Source: Anabas testudineus
Lineage: Eukaryota; Chordata; Actinopteri; Anabantiformes; Anabantidae
Direction: 5' to 3'
DNA length: 64,000 nucleotides
Assembly: GCF_900324465.2 (NCBI RefSeq)
Contig: NC_046630.1
Location: forward strand, 11,917,125 to 11,981,124
Shown: piece by piece, positions 1 through 18,900 of the stretch
Numbering within the stretch: position 1 is the first letter of the stretch
Layout of the letters: each line of letters begins with the position of its first letter
Position numbers and translations under genes: made by a program
The notes under the pieces: generated by a model
What the model was told of the DNA's origin: nothing
The model's database searches: none
The model's input: the letters and a program-made list of their open reading frames with translations, nothing else

Positions 1-1127
1 AACCATAGATTAAGAATAAAATGGCCACTTTCATTATTTGTGTTTCAGCGCACAGCAACAGGATCAGTCTGGGTTTATTAGCTAATTTTAAAACATGAAA
101 AAGAAAAGTTTTTACTCACAGATTACAAGTTTTAGAGCTAAACCCCTGCTGGGTAATGCAGCTGCCTTCGCAATGAATCTTGAGCTCCATCAGATCTTAA
201 TCCTCATGAAAAAGATTATAAGGGTGAGAATAGGTGAGAAGTCCATTTTGCCCCTTGCGGTGATGTTTAAAATATGTTGCTTTATAATATTTGCTGTGGT
301 CAGTGAAAATCCTACAAGGATCTAGTTCTGCAGGTCTAAATCAGACTCAACCTGTTACTACAACACTGAATTAAAGTTCACACCATGACATGATAAAATA
401 AATAATAAAACAAATATATCAAAATCTATTAAAACACTGATGGTGCAAAGGCTGAAACAACTCATAAAGTCCATATGTTTTTCCTTCTTGTCAGAATCTA
501 AACATGGTTCCTCTCCAAACTATTTGACACCTGACTTTCGCACTGCTGACGCATCTGTTAGCTTAAATATGAATATTAACTATTTACTGTTCCACTCGTC
601 CTCCACATTGTGCCTGGTTGGGTCCTGTAACACAGTGCAACACTAGTGGTCACAAAAATTGCAGAAAGTTTGTTGAACATGCCGACAAGGCTGATGTTGA
701 TGTGCTGTGTTGTACAGAGGCAGTTTCTGTTTAGAGCAACAGCTCTGTTGGTTGCTATAATATTTAAGAACCCTGACAAGAAATAACTTTGTCTTTATTT
801 TTAGATTTTAGAAACATAAAAAGGATTTTGGCGGTACATGTAAGATTTAAACTGGGGCCAGACCGAACTCAGATTTGTCATCAGCATTGAGACAGTAAGT
901 ATTATATTATTATGGAAAAGGGAGTGGGGGTGTTTCTAAAAATGCAAGTAGCTCACAAACCATGGACACAAATAGAAATTCTTGGCTCTATGACGACAGT
1001 TCTGAAACAATAAATATCTATAATTCCTGGCATGTTCCATCTCCCAGCCTATTTCTAGGTCTCTTGAATCATTCAGACATTTTTATAAAAGGAAAAAAAG
1101 GTCTTTGTCAGTAGCAGTGATGAAGTA
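1..1127. other. gene-free stretch, nothing recognised
   Basis: The stretch is AT-rich and the short open frames have no recognisable protein similarity. No exon with matching splice sites, repeat family or promoter could be identified. It may belong to the flank of a gene outside the window. Confidence 0.5.
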
Positions 1128-1129
1128 TT

Positions 1130-1770
1130 GTTGACCAGCCTATCCCTCTCCAATCCTCTAAACTGGTATCTTCACATTGACCTCCACATCTATACCTGTC
1201 GTCTTATCTCCACATGGCCTTCTCACCTTTCCCTACGCGCTTGTCTATTTGGTCCCACCTGCTCTTTAGGAGAAAATTCCCCGAGTCTGTCAAGGATTTT
1301 AGCGTCTGATCTGCTTTCTTTGCCTCTATCTGCTGGTAAATCTGCCACTTACCACTTTGAATCCAGTCCACTGCCTCTAACTCTAAGCTCATCTCTATCC
1401 TCTCATCTCAGCACTCCCCTACCCTCCTCAGCCGAGGCTCACCCTCCAGACGTTGACCAGACTCATCCGGTCACTGTCGCTTCCACTGACGCCCTGACAT
1501 GAGCTTAACTTCTCCCTCAAACTGTCAGAAATGAAGTCCTTAAAAAAAAATACATGAGCAGACTTAACTTCTGCCCTCTTGAACCCTCTGCTCTCTCCCC
1601 CTCCCATACCATCGCTGTTGATCTGCTCTACTTCCTCACTTATATCATCAACCCCTCCCTGACATCTGGCTGTGAACCATCTGTCTTTAGATCCACTGTT
1701 CTCCTCACAGAACCTTAGTTTTAACCCCTTCTCTTGACCTATCCGACAATCACAGACCGCTGCGGAGTTC
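1130..1770 (+). mobile_element. CR1/L2-like LINE fragment (start of reverse transcriptase region)
   Basis: Read on the plus strand across several frames, bases about 1570-1720 translate to pieces resembling the conserved segment ahead of the reverse transcriptase core of CR1/L2/Rex-type LINEs. These are a CPLEPSALSPSHTIAVDLL-like piece, then TYIINPSLTSGCEPSVFRS, which corresponds to the family pattern of 'CPLDP..., DLLPFLTHIINxSLxxGxVPSAFK'. The CT-rich, Ser/Pro/Leu-rich part before it (about 1130-1500) fits the spacer that precedes this block. The copy is short, broken by stops and frame changes, and lacks the catalytic FADD part. It is a dead, 5' and 3' truncated copy. The family call is from memory of the protein pattern. 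Confidence 0.6.
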
Positions 1771-3057
1771 TAATTTTCAGTTTTGAAAGTCTAGGCCACC
1801 ATTATATTTTTTGATATTGATTTTTTGTGATATTATAACCATGTACATGTTTTATATAAACCTCTGGGATTCATAAATAACTGTACAGAGGTTCACAGCA
1901 ATCCACTCAATGGCAGGTGACATATTTCAATCTGGAAAACTGAAAAGTGGGGGACAGACCAACCTGCTGACTGGCTGATAACCAAAACATGTAATCCTTA
2001 CTCACATGGCTGTAAAAGATATCTAATAAGCACAAGTCATTTTCTAAGAATTACTACGTAACATACAGATGCCCCCTGCTGTTTTATACGTATTTGGTAT
2101 TCAGGATTGTTACACTCCCTGAAATGTGTGTTGTGCTGACATTATTTCTTTTTCCCCGCGGCCAGCGTGAAACCTTCGCTGCTGGCTCTGTTGTTGTTTT
2201 GTTAGCACCCCGCTGGTCGTTCTGAAGGACTGCAGACCGTGCAGACAGTCTAGCCAGTGAACTCCCTCCTCCACAAAGTTTCGTCATACACGGCACTTCT
2301 CCTTTTATGGGTCTGTGTATCCGATGCTCCCAGGCAACAGTAAACTCAAGACTGAACCTCTCATTTGATTTAATAAATGAACAGAACATATGGACTACAA
2401 AGCTACCCTTGGTTGCTATGAGGAACAAAAACAGCACTCTCTGCTGAAGCCTGGGTGTACTGAAAACATAGGCCTACCTCACGAGGCCTTTGGTGAAGCC
2501 TGAAGCCTCGATTAGTTCCATCTCACTGTGATTTTGAGCATCAGATGTGCTAACATTCCTCTGCTGAAGCAAAAGGTAAAATGTGATTGATGTTTAACTC
2601 AGCCGCACAGATTGAGTGCGATGGCTGGCCAATCCAAACTGAATTGTAAAAACAACCTGCGGGTTAGGACTCGACTGTACCAGCTTTTGTAAATTTGCAG
2701 TCAAAATCCATTCATTTCAATGAAATCCCTACAATCAAAGTTCATCCTCTTCCAATTGAAGCATAAACTTGTTCCATGCAGTTTCACTATTTTTGTGAGA
2801 ACATGCTTCTGAATTTCCTCGCACCAATTTTTGGAGCGATGATTCACTTAGACCCACTTCAGAGGTGAACAGCTGAGTAATATTAGAAAGCAGGTAGGAA
2901 TGCTCATGCAGGTGGGGTCAAAACAGATCCCAAATACCAATCCCTGGAATGTCTCTCTGAACATCCCAGCTGTATTTCTCTCTACCAATACACTGAGGAT
3001 GAAACCAGTACGTTAGACCAACACATGGTGTTTGATCTGAGTCCCAGCATTACATAG
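1771..3057. other. intergenic, no gene seen
   Basis: No supported exon. A CTCF-like core lies at 2068-2084: the reverse strand reads ACAGCAGGGGGCATC. Open frames on the minus strand around 2084-2437 show no known domain. Confidence 0.4.
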
Positions 3058-3680
3058 TATTCAATTCTATTCAATTTTATTTGTAGAGCGCTTTTTACAA
3101 TTGACATTGTCACAAAGCAGCTTTACACAACCAAAGAACAGTACATGAACAGTGATTGTGTATGAATCATGAAATGAGAATGTCCCTGATGAGCAAGCCG
3201 AGGGCGACGGTGGCAAGGAAAAACTCCCTGAGAAGGCAACAGGAAGAAACCTTGAGAGGAACCAGACTCAACAGGGAACCCATCCTCATATGGGTGATTA
3301 CATGCTGTGTAGGCAGCAGTCCAGTATAACAGTTAAAGTCTTTTAAGTTAATGTGGAGTCCAGTTAGTTAATTGCAGGCAGACTTGTTCCATTCCTGGAC
3401 TATCGAGTGTTGAGTTGAGACCTCCGAGAAACAGCTGCCGACGTCCGCCGAGGCCAAGTCCGACTTCATAGTAGTATGTGACCAACTCCAGTCTCCAAAC
3501 GCATCCCATAGGGCAAACGGTGGATCCAGGTGACGAGATCTCCAGCCAGAAGTTGGGCATCAGGACGAGCCAGACAGGTCCAGATGGCAGAGGTTGGAAT
3601 GACGTGTAGCTCGACAGAGAGACAGGAAGAGGGAAATAGAGAGGTAGAGAAAGAGAGAGATGGCAGTTAGTTGTATTCAC
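3058..3680. repeat. dispersed teleost repeat, unclassified
   Basis: The block starts with an ATTCAATTTTATTTGTAGAG-type head followed by CATTGTCACAAAGCAGCTTTAC. It continues through GACGGTGGCAAGGAAAAACT and GAAACCTTGAGAGGAACCAG. I recognise this string as a very common interspersed repeat of fish genomes, but I cannot assign its class with certainty. The right edge is vague, near the purine-rich run at 3610-3662. Open frames through it are repeat shadows. Confidence 0.6.
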
Positions 3681-6600
3681 AGTCAGATAAAGTTTGAGGT
3701 GAATGTATATAATATTAAACATAGTAGAAGAGAGCTCAACTGCATTAAAACCTATATTAACACATACAAAAGCTCAGATACAAGACACAAGAAAACTGAA
3801 AAACAATTTACCAACACAAAGAAAATAATCCAAATTCAATACAGCACATTATTAAATAAAACCTTTGGCAGCGCTATTATACCTGTCAGCCTGCACAGAA
3901 AACTGTGTGGGACCAGTCTGGATGGAAATATTGACTGTCCGACTGAAGGATGCAGAATCCGAGTGTATAAAGTTGAACTGAAGGTCACTGGTTCAGACCG
4001 GTAGGATTCAAACTGGTTAGGACAAGTGTCCCTCTTTCATGAACACCACTGAGTAGCCATAGGTCAGATTTTGGCTGTACGGGCAGCTTCCAGTTGTGAA
4101 GGTGTGTAACTATTTACTCTAAGTGTGATCAGGGTGTCGCACAGCCAATCCTCTTTGCACAATAATGGGTAATAGAAACCGATCTCAGGAAGGCTAGGGC
4201 ACAACATAACTGTATTTCTGTCCATGTCATTTGGTACTAAAATACTAATTCATTGCCGCAATCACCATCTTCAACAACATGATCAGGTCTCACTTGACAG
4301 ATCCTTATCTCAATGAGGCTACATGATAAAATGCAGTTGCAGACTTGCTTGCAGTATATAATAGGTTTAGAAATATCACAATGCTTATAGTTTCAGTGGT
4401 AAGTTTTAGTCAGACTGCCAATCGTAGCTTTGGGACAATGTGACTTGTGGTTGGCAGCTGATCTTGACCTAATTTGTACCTTGTAGCAGTGGCCATACAA
4501 CGAAAAGGCATATCTTCAGCCTCTCTGTGTCTCTGCTTTCAGTCTAGTCTCTTCTTTTGTGAAGCAAAGGCTGTAAAAAAAAAAAAAAGCCCCAACTTGG
4601 CACAGTGATTCCATGAACAGCTTGCTCTATATTAAATTGCAATACTTATCCAGTTTTTAGAACCGTGGAGGGACAATGTGTCATCTGTTCACATTTCCCA
4701 AATGCTCGCATTTCCAAACTGCAATCATTTGTGTCTGTATCAGTGACTGTAGGTGCTGTAATGTTGGCACAGTAACCTGTAGGCATTATCAGTGTTACTG
4801 AAGGTATACTGAATTTTTATCTCCACCCATCATTTACTACCCTGCCGAATATACACAAACATACACTGTACACCCCTTTGACTGAAAGATTTGTGCTTGA
4901 AACTGCTGCTTCGAGGTTCACCTGTTTGTGTCTCTTTTCCATAGGACCTCTAGAACTAGCTTGCAAGTGGGAAACAATAGACTTTGCCTCAACTGGCTTC
5001 TATCTGAGGTAAGGGGGGGTCTCTGTGTTTTTTGTTCCAACATCCAATCACTGGATGTTGTAAAGAAAGGACACATACTAATTTATTTATTTAAATTTCT
5101 CAAATACTGTTGTATTGTTGTATTTCTTAGAACAAATACAACTAACAAAGCTCCTGTTTGTGCTGTTGCTACTGAGTTGCCATTAAGTTTTGTACGGCGC
5201 ATGTGTGGAACGTGTTTATTGAAGGGTAACTAGAAAGGATAAATTGGCCTTTTGTCCATTTCTTGATAGAGCTCCAGACGTCACATGACTAGTTTTGTTC
5301 ACTGCATGTCACCATGCACCAGCAAATAGGACATAGGTATGTTGTACTGACAGTAGCAGATATAAGAAATAACATTGAGATGATTAAAGAATTGAGGGGA
5401 GGTGGAAGAAAACCTACATCTCCCACTGCACTGCTTAAAACTACAAATGTAAGTTTGAAATGCTTTAGTCGGCAACATTTAAAAGGTGAGAAGGTGATAA
5501 AATAAAAGCTGTCAGTCTCAACCTTGACAGTGCGAGTAGTTAATGTAAAGATCTTTCATTATTCATCATCCTACTGATGATATTCTAAAATTTTCTGGTT
5601 CACAAACATAGAGTTTCCCTTTTAAAAAGACATCATCATCTGTCATTTTAAAGAAGTAATAGGAGCAAATAGTAAATTAGTTTATCTATTTTGAACTTTG
5701 GATTAAAATTTTATTGATGAATATGTGTATTACTTGTCCACTACAGGGTTTCCAAAATGGTTCAAGAGGGGCACCTAGGCTAGGCCTACTTTATAAAATC
5801 CCTGGTTACACAATAAGCAAAAGTGTATGTTTTTAAATGTCCATTAACATTACATTTTGGATTTACAGCCCTAATGGACGAAATGAGAACACGATACTCT
5901 CTCCCAAACAGGGCAATTGGAGAGAACATACACTGTCAAAATAAATACGATATCTGAATGACTGTGAAGCATTTCTTTCTGTTAAATAACTAACCCTTAT
6001 TTATAAAAACCTAATTTTCAACCACATCAAGAACACAGCTGCAGCCATTTCCCAATTTATCTTCCATTTATCTCAATTTCCATGGTGACCCTCCATTTCA
6101 TGACCTCACTTAAAAGACATGATTCATTTTGAGCCCCTGTAAGTCCTTTCGTTGTCATATGTTCCATTACTTCACAAAGATCACAAAGATATTATTTCAG
6201 TGGAGCAATCCACCTATAATTAATAGGCTTAATGGCTTCCAAATTCTGGGCACTCTGCCCTCATGCCATACTTTATTACACCAGTCTAAAAATGCCCCCA
6301 ATGCTCGATCACTGACATGATCTAACCTTCTTAATCAATTTACCCTAATCTAATAATAATATTAGAAAAACACATCCTATCTCCTTTTTTTGACTCCTAC
6401 AAACTATAAACTTTTTGTCCTGTACCTTCCCATCCATGTATTTGAAAAATGTTAATATGTTCACAAAATAGATCAACATAAAATATAATTTATATATAGT
6501 TCTTGATCATTTATATATGACACAATGCCAATAAAAAGCCTTTACCCCTGTTTAAGAAGATGTCAAATGTTTTACATATATTATTTTTACAATTATTGAC

Positions 6601-7949
6601 TCATTATTTATTTAATTCGGCAATAAAAACTAATAAAAATGTAAAATCTGAAAATAAGTATTTACCACCTTTGAAGTAACTCACCTAACTCAGGTGTAAG
6701 CACAAGTTCTCTAAATGAATATTAAAGTAACTGCTGCAGGTATGCTACAACACAGACTTTTGTTTACAGTTTATTAGTTTTTACATGGCACAATATGATA
6801 CTGAAACGACCTGCTTATACTAAACTGGAACATCCATACAACATGTCACACAAGAAAGCAAAATGTACCTTCAGTGGGGCTTAATTTAATGGATATAGTC
6901 TCGCTGTCGATACTGAGTTGCTGCCCAACAATATATGAAATGAAATGTGGCTTCTGACCTTTAAATGTACATAAGGCGGTAGCCTACAGTTCATGGAATA
7001 AGGCAATATTTAACAATATCATTTTGTGCTGCCTGAACTGCTATTTCGCTGTGATGTACAATGTTTGCAATGCCATACTCCTGTGCCACCTTGTGGCTAA
7101 GTTGTGAGGTCATGGTTCTACTCATAACAGGATTTTCTATTGGCTCGATGTGTGCTCAACATTTCCATTAGAAAAGAAATCTTTAGCCGTCATAGCAGGA
7201 CAAGAAAAGAGGGAACTAATGTAAACACTGGTTTGGTCCTAGAGATGATGCCAAAGATCTTACTAGTCTGTTCACATAAACCCCAGTATAATTAGAGGGG
7301 GTACATGGGGATCCTCACCTACAATAACTACCAGGGGCCCTTCATTTGTTGACCCTGCATGACAACAGATCAACAGATCCCTCAGCCTTTGTCATGACTT
7401 GGGGTCACAGTGTCCTTCTGTTACAGATTGTGGATCCATGCACAGATGTAGTGTTGTCATTACAAGTGAACTCTGCCACAATAGTGATCAGTAATAGTCA
7501 TCATGTCGCAGTAATTTCAATAGTTCAGTCAGACTGTTGATGTGATGCGGAGGACAAGATTATTTGTATGAAAGTGATTTATCAGGAAATGGTGAAACCC
7601 TTACAAGACCTAAGATGGCAGTAGACATTCTTATCCAGTTGTAGTTTAATTCAAACACCTTTTGATTCACCTGTCTAGCCAAAGGTCTATGAATATAAAT
7701 ATAGATCTTGATGAAAATAACCCATGCTAATTAAATAACCCAAATTCTACGGTGGTCATAAGAGGTTTTGCTGTTTTTTTTTTTCAAGGACATCTTGACA
7801 CGTGGACAGGAAGATAAACCACTGACCCTAGACTGGGTTCACTGACAACTGCCCTACCAACCAAGTCATTGCTGTCCAAAAAAGGTCATCAAGATCCTGG
7901 CAGAGCTTTCTGTAAGAGGGTGTCTGAACCTGCCCCACTGAGGAATCTT
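3681..7949. other. intergenic, AT-rich, no gene seen
   Basis: Contains only short open frames without similarity, a poly(A) run near 4574-4588, and AT-rich sequence around 6340-6660. A CTCF-like core (GCCACCTTGTGGC) lies at 7085-7097. No exon pair with consistent phase was found. Confidence 0.4.
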
Positions 7950-7964
7950 GAGCCCTCTGCTGGT
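7950..7964 (-). promoter_or_regulatory. CTCF-like motif
   Basis: The minus strand reads ACCAGCAGAGGGCTC, a close match to the CTCF core CCAGCAGAGGGC. Motif similarity is the only support. Occupancy cannot be seen from sequence. Confidence 0.3.
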
Positions 7965-8134
7965 AGGTAGACTTGACGTGGCAGCTGGTGCCTGTGAGAC
8001 AAGCTGGAAGTACGAAGAGGAAAACGACTGTATACATAAGAAGAGACACAACAAAAGGTCTGAACATGTGCAGTGATTGGATGAAGTGGGTCTCACAGGA
8101 ATATGGGACAGGCTGGACCGGAGAGGCGAGAATG

Positions 8135-8265
8135 AAGCTATAGAAGTATTTCTGCTAACTCCACATACAGTAGAAAGGCAGCTGAGGCATGGATTCAAAG
8201 CCAGGTCCCTCTTGCTGTGAGGCGACAGTGCTAACCACTACACCACCGTCTACAAAAGTATACAC
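8135..8265 (-). mobile_element. tRNA-like SINE fragment
   Basis: The minus strand carries GGTGTAGTGGTTAGCACTGT, then CGCCTCACAGCAAG and a GGCTTTGAATCC box, followed by CCTTTCTACTGTATGTGGAG. The first two blocks are placed like the A and B boxes of a tRNA (similar to tRNA-Glu/Asp). The last block matches the body of a highly repeated fish element ('ccctttctgtgtggagtttgc'). Only the head and a little of the body remain. Family name uncertain; a tRNA-derived SINE is the best reading. Confidence 0.55.
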
Positions 8266-11200
8266 AGCCAAGGTGTGTTTTACTGATCTAGTCCATGAGG
8301 CCCTCTGACAGAAGATCCTGAAGACACTACTGAGTCTGTGTTGACCACAGGACACTCAATCACTGCTCTGTTTGGCAAAGACAACTACAGTACTTGCCAC
8401 CCTTTAATGTGGACCACTATACATGGAGAATGGACTCATGCAAGAGATCAATTCTTGCACTAATCAGCAGTGTTTGTTTGACCTGGGTGATGTGATCTAC
8501 TCGGTAGCATTTGAAACACCAGTGGGCTCAGATTTCAGTCTTGGTGGCCATAGAAGCAAACTGTGCCACACATAGTCCAACTTGTTTGAGAAAATGTTGA
8601 CCTATCTGGAGCTTTTAGAGAAGGTCAAAGTCTCCCCCTCGGTTTAAAATCTGGATTTAAATCATTGGGTGTGACCGCGCCTTAATCTCCATGGTGCACT
8701 GGCCTCATTCCAGAGATTGATTCTCATTCAAGTGAATATTGATTGTCCCTATTAAAGATTTCAAGCAGCCATTTGGAACAGTCTCATAACTCCCTCATCT
8801 CACTCCCTTATATGTCTTCCTCTCCACACCATCCAGGCTGTAGCATTTTGTTGGAACATGACTTGGGACCATAGATCTAAATGAATTATTTTCTGATGTC
8901 CCCATTGCTTTGACTGAACTTTAGGACATTAACAACAGGAACATTAAAACAATCAAATCAAATAAAACAACAACTTCCTGAGTCAAAGCAGTCCAGAAAC
9001 ACTGTGACAGACTTTGCCTTCTAAGAGAATTGCAATTGGAGGTTATTGGTAATGTCACTGACTTGTTTTGAATAAGGATGAAACCTGGAAAAGCTGTGTA
9101 AAATACAATCCAATACTTTTGCTGCTATGTTGTGTGTTTAACATACAGTATATAGATCTAAACACCAGCAAATTACATTCCTTTTTTATTCTTAAATCCA
9201 AATATTTGCACAAATTCTGGTGCAAATTGGACACATTGGGATTTTTGCCAGAGCTACCTCAGTTTAAAACACTGAGTTTCAAGGTACACCTAATAGAATT
9301 CAATACAGCAGTAAATAAATAGCTGCTTATTGAATGCAAATGAGATGTTTGTATATTTTGGTCGATGGCTGCCCAAGGCCATTTATTAACAGGGTTTAAT
9401 TACTTAATTACTCTCTTAATTACTGTACGTTATAATTAGAATATTTGACATTCCTAAGGCACACTTAGCACAAGGCCATTGTTGCTTGCTGGTGTGTACA
9501 GTATATACAGTAGCTGCTGTGTAGCTACAGCTCAGTGGGTGTTTCCTAATAGGCCCCTACCTGCAACCATGTATTTACACAAAATGTGTCTCATGTTGGA
9601 TGTTTGCTCCATCGTTATGCTAATTGTACATACAGTATGTACAAACGAAACAGAAATACTGATCATCTCATTGCGTTTGTTACTACATTTAATCTTCTTG
9701 AAATAAGGTTGCTTATCTGTTTGCGAATGACAGGGCTTATTGTGTGACCACAGCATCCCTACGCTCCCACAGCCACACCTAGAGCACTTAAACTGTTTTC
9801 TTGTAAAACTATTATCAAGTATGTGATGCCACCAAGTTTAAAACGGTAGAGGGAGGAGGCTGCTAGTCAGCCACCAGTGTCTTGAGGTCTAATCAGGCAA
9901 ACAGTAAAAGCAATCCTCTTAAATATCTGTTGTCTGTAAATGTCTGAATGAGTCCACAGGGCAGTAGATGAATTACGCTATCCAGCAGAGACACCTAGTG
10001 GCTGCTTATGGCACAATGTGACGTTTAGTGTAGGATTGTGCAACAGTAAATTTATTTTAATCTAACATTGATGACTTCTATTCTTGTATAGAAGGCTACA
10101 GCATGCTCTGGGACTATGACTATGCTGTATCACTTCCCTTTAGTAATATCAGCTTTTCTAGCCAAACAGTTGATCTCCAAATGGTGGAAGACAACATGCC
10201 CACCTTATTTACATTGATGGCTTTAAGAATCCATTTACGTTTTACATTTGGAGGAACACGAACACGTTTTACCAGCTCAACTCATAACACCTGTCCACAA
10301 AGAAGAAGTCATGCGCAGCTCTTGTGTAATATCTTAAGACAAATAAATGATTGACATATTGTGACATTTAATCAACAAAAAAATTATGACATATTATTGT
10401 AGGTATCGATAAGATAATGTTTTATCACTGAGGGAAATTCGCAAATAAAAACACAGCAGTACATAAAAGAATTAAAATTAGCCCAACCTTTCCCAGCGTT
10501 GACATTGCAGTGATATGCACATGAACATCATTAACGCAGCAATAAATCATTCTGTACAATGTGCACATTTACGTTTGTTACTTATAAGTGCACTATACAA
10601 AAGTATTTTTTCCCCAATATAATTTTGTAAGTACCATTTGACTTGTCAAAGTAATAATATAATAATAATGTGGAATAGCTACATTTACTTTAATAAAACA
10701 TCTGAGTACTTCTTCCACCACTGTAAACAGTGAAGTGTATTAACGACTGTGGTAAAGCCAGGGTCAAGGGTTTTTTATTTGTCATAGTCATATAATAGTT
10801 CAGTTGACTCAACTTCCACATAACTGTAATAATTGTTTTTAATTGAAACAGTCAGTAAGACACACAATAATGTTTTCATTTAATGAAAAGTCTAAACATC
10901 AAATATTAAATATTAATTTAATATAATTTAAAATATTAGTTACATTTATTCTAAGTATCATATAAAATAATAATTTCTCTTTTTTTTTTAAAGATAAGAC
11001 ACTTTTATTATTGAAGTTCCAGTCATAATAATAAATATGTACAAGGCAGGAGAGAAAGAACTCAGTCTCTGTGTTAGTGTTAAATCTGTTAACAGACAAC
11101 ATTTGAATTTAATTTTATTAAATGAATTAAATCAAACTGAGCTGAACTAAGCTGTAACTGTTGCTGGGGTGTCTCTGTAGGTCCTTCGTTTTAAGGAACA

Positions 11201-11447
11201 CTTATTCCTTTACCTGAGGTGTTTCCTCGTGGGTTGATGATTAACAACCTAATTTGCTTAAAGGTTACACATTTTAACACATACAGTTCAATTCCACATC
11301 CACATTAATGCCACCAGTGTTTATGTACATATGCGGATACAGGTCCAACCAAACAAAATAGCTGGTAATTTATTAAATAAAACTACTCTCTCTGGTTCTC
11401 TCCCCACTTAGCCCCCACCCAAATCTTTCCCACACACTCTCTCTCCA

Positions 11448-11448
<1 letters not shown>
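8266..11448. other. intergenic, no gene seen
   Basis: No exon or protein similarity was found. A CTCF-like core lies at 9989-10005 (minus strand GCAGCCACTAGGTGTC). The part from 10360 to 11110 is very AT-rich. A degenerate HNF1-like palindrome (GGTAATTTATTAAA) lies at 11364-11377, about 235 bases before the slc5a1 start codon; its spacing is one base too long for the consensus. Confidence 0.4.
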
Positions 11449-11479
<31 letters not shown>

Positions 11480-11488
11480 ACACACACA
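11449..11488. repeat. (CA)n microsatellite
   Basis: About 20 CA units, interrupted by one TA, within 165 bases of the slc5a1 start codon. It therefore probably lies in the core promoter or 5' UTR of that gene. Confidence 0.95.
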
Positions 11489-11612
11489 TAACACACCTCC
11501 ACCTCCACCAGGACCAAAGGTACATAAGTGTCTGTGCAGGTGCTTCATTCAAAGTGAAGTGACTGCAGTAACACTCTACCTGTTCTCCGGTCGGCCGGTC
11601 CTCCATTGAGAC

Positions 11613-17174
<5,562 letters not shown>

Positions 17175-17781
17175 CAAAACTAATGACTATTTAAGTGACA
17201 GCTTTTTTTTTTTATAAATGTAATTTATGACCACATGGACAGCTCGCAGCCCTGTAAACAACATGAGTGCATGTGAATTTATCATTATTACAGCATGTAT
17301 GTTATGAATGGCTACTGAAACATATTTATACTGAGTATGTCTACAACTTTAATCAACCGCTGTGCACAGGCCTGGTGTACGCACATTGGGGCATTTGTTT
17401 TCTTTTTCATTTCCTGGTATTTTGCAGCTGAAGTAAAGCAGTAAACCAGTACTGTAATATATTAACATTCACATGTCAGTAACTGTTTCCTGGTACCTAC
17501 ACAACTGTACGTAGGTCATCCATTGTTGCATGCAACTTTTCCTCATTCTTTGTACTTTTGCTTCTGTAAGACTAGAGACTCATGCTTGGCTTCACGTGAA
17601 CAGACTGTGCTGTGCTGCTCGCAGTAGTGGGAATTTATTATCTATCTGTGTGATAACAGAAACACATCTGTGTTCACGTGAACTCGATAAAACAATCACA
17701 ATGCATTTAGTGCGGTATGTGTAAAACTTAATCATCATGACTCTCTGTAGAAACTTGTAATGTAATAACTGTGCATGATGT

Positions 17782-17787
17782 AATAAA
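17782..17787 (+). other. slc5a1: polyadenylation signal of slc5a1
   Basis: AATAAA lies 608 bases after the slc5a1 stop codon, followed by a GT-rich stretch (GTTGTGGAGGG). It is the first canonical signal downstream. Confidence 0.6.
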
Positions 17788-18236
17788 AGCTTACGATGTA
17801 ACAGCCTGTTGTGGAGGGAGAATCTGTTCTACAATGTGGTCCAGGTGTGTTGAACTTGTCCTTTCATTTTCTGCCTCCACAATGGAGGTAGTGAAAGGTG
17901 TAAAAGGTCCTCTAAAACTGACATAGTGTCCGGCAAAGTGCCCAAGCTCTAACAATGGCAAGTTTCTACAGTGGTCGCCACAGTGAGATACATGCTATTC
18001 CATGCTTTGTAGGTATTCAATTCACACACACAAATATCTACTGACTTCCTGGGAAAAAATGTTGATGGCAGACATTTCTTTCTAAAATTTCTGCATTCAT
18101 CTGTTACGTACTGTATGTGTAAAGGGAGCATCACATATTGTACGTCACTGGTGGCGTGGACTGAGCCCCAAGTTACTCGAGTCAGACAGTGAAGAAGCAG
18201 GAGACCGTACGCACAGTCACACACACACAAAGGCAA

Positions 18237-18900
18237 TCAGTGATTCCAGTGAATACAAATATTCATGTTGGCTGAATATTTAGGTACTTCAATAAAATAA
18301 GATGTATGAACTAGATTCACAGTAACACTTATGATAACAGTATCAAACCTGGGACTCATTGACATATGTTTTGGATCACGGTCTTGCTGCGTGGAGATGT
18401 TACTTCCAGTTAGTTTTGATGCATGTCTCTGCAAATTGGCAAATGTCTCCTCTGAATAAATTCTGCTACTATCAGCATCATGGGTTATTGCATCAATAAA
18501 GATCAGCGTGTTCCACGCCATGCCAACCCAAACAAGACACCACCTTCACTGTGCTTCATTGATGAGCTTGTATCATTTGGTTTATGAGCAGATCCTCCAC
18601 ACGTTGGCTCTTTCCATCAGTCTGTTAGAGGCTAATTTTGGTCTCACCTTCCCATAAAACAACTGCTCTCTGTTCCTGCTCTCACAATACTTCTGTCATC
18701 TACTGTTTATATCTTCAGCCAACCTGTTGCTCAGTACGCCAGTGGTTTCTTTGTATTTTTCCAAGACTTGCCAAATTCATATTGTAGTTGTATTTATTCC
18801 AGTGTGCAGTGGCTTTGATTGTTTTTACCACTAGACAGCTCTATGTCTCCATGTTGATTTCTCCTTTCTAAAAGTAATTACAATCCTCAAAAGGTTTATA
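18237..18900 (-). mobile_element. Tc1/mariner-superfamily transposon fossil
   Basis: Minus-strand translation across frames gives, in order, a VRPKLASNRLMERANVWR-like piece, then a VGMAWNTLIFIDAIT piece, then RHASKLTGSNISTQQDRDPKH. These follow the order of a fish Tc1/mariner transposase core: 'DETKI...KKVWR', 'GTRSLVFIDDVTADRSS', 'NASKLIG...QMDNDPKHT'. The second catalytic aspartate region reads DRDPKH instead of DNDPKH. Several stops and frame changes are present, and no terminal inverted repeats were recognised. It is an old, inactive copy, perhaps of the group often labelled ISRm11-like; that subfamily name is a guess. Confidence 0.65.

Noticed and set aside
8190-8260. tRNA gene
   Set aside because: A- and B-box-like parts are present but no cloverleaf with paired acceptor stem can be drawn; it continues into repeat sequence, so it is a SINE head.
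8155-8355. 66-aa minus-strand frame containing VVVSTVASQQEGPGFES
   Set aside because: This string is a translated fragment of the tRNA-like SINE and is often mis-annotated as protein in fish.
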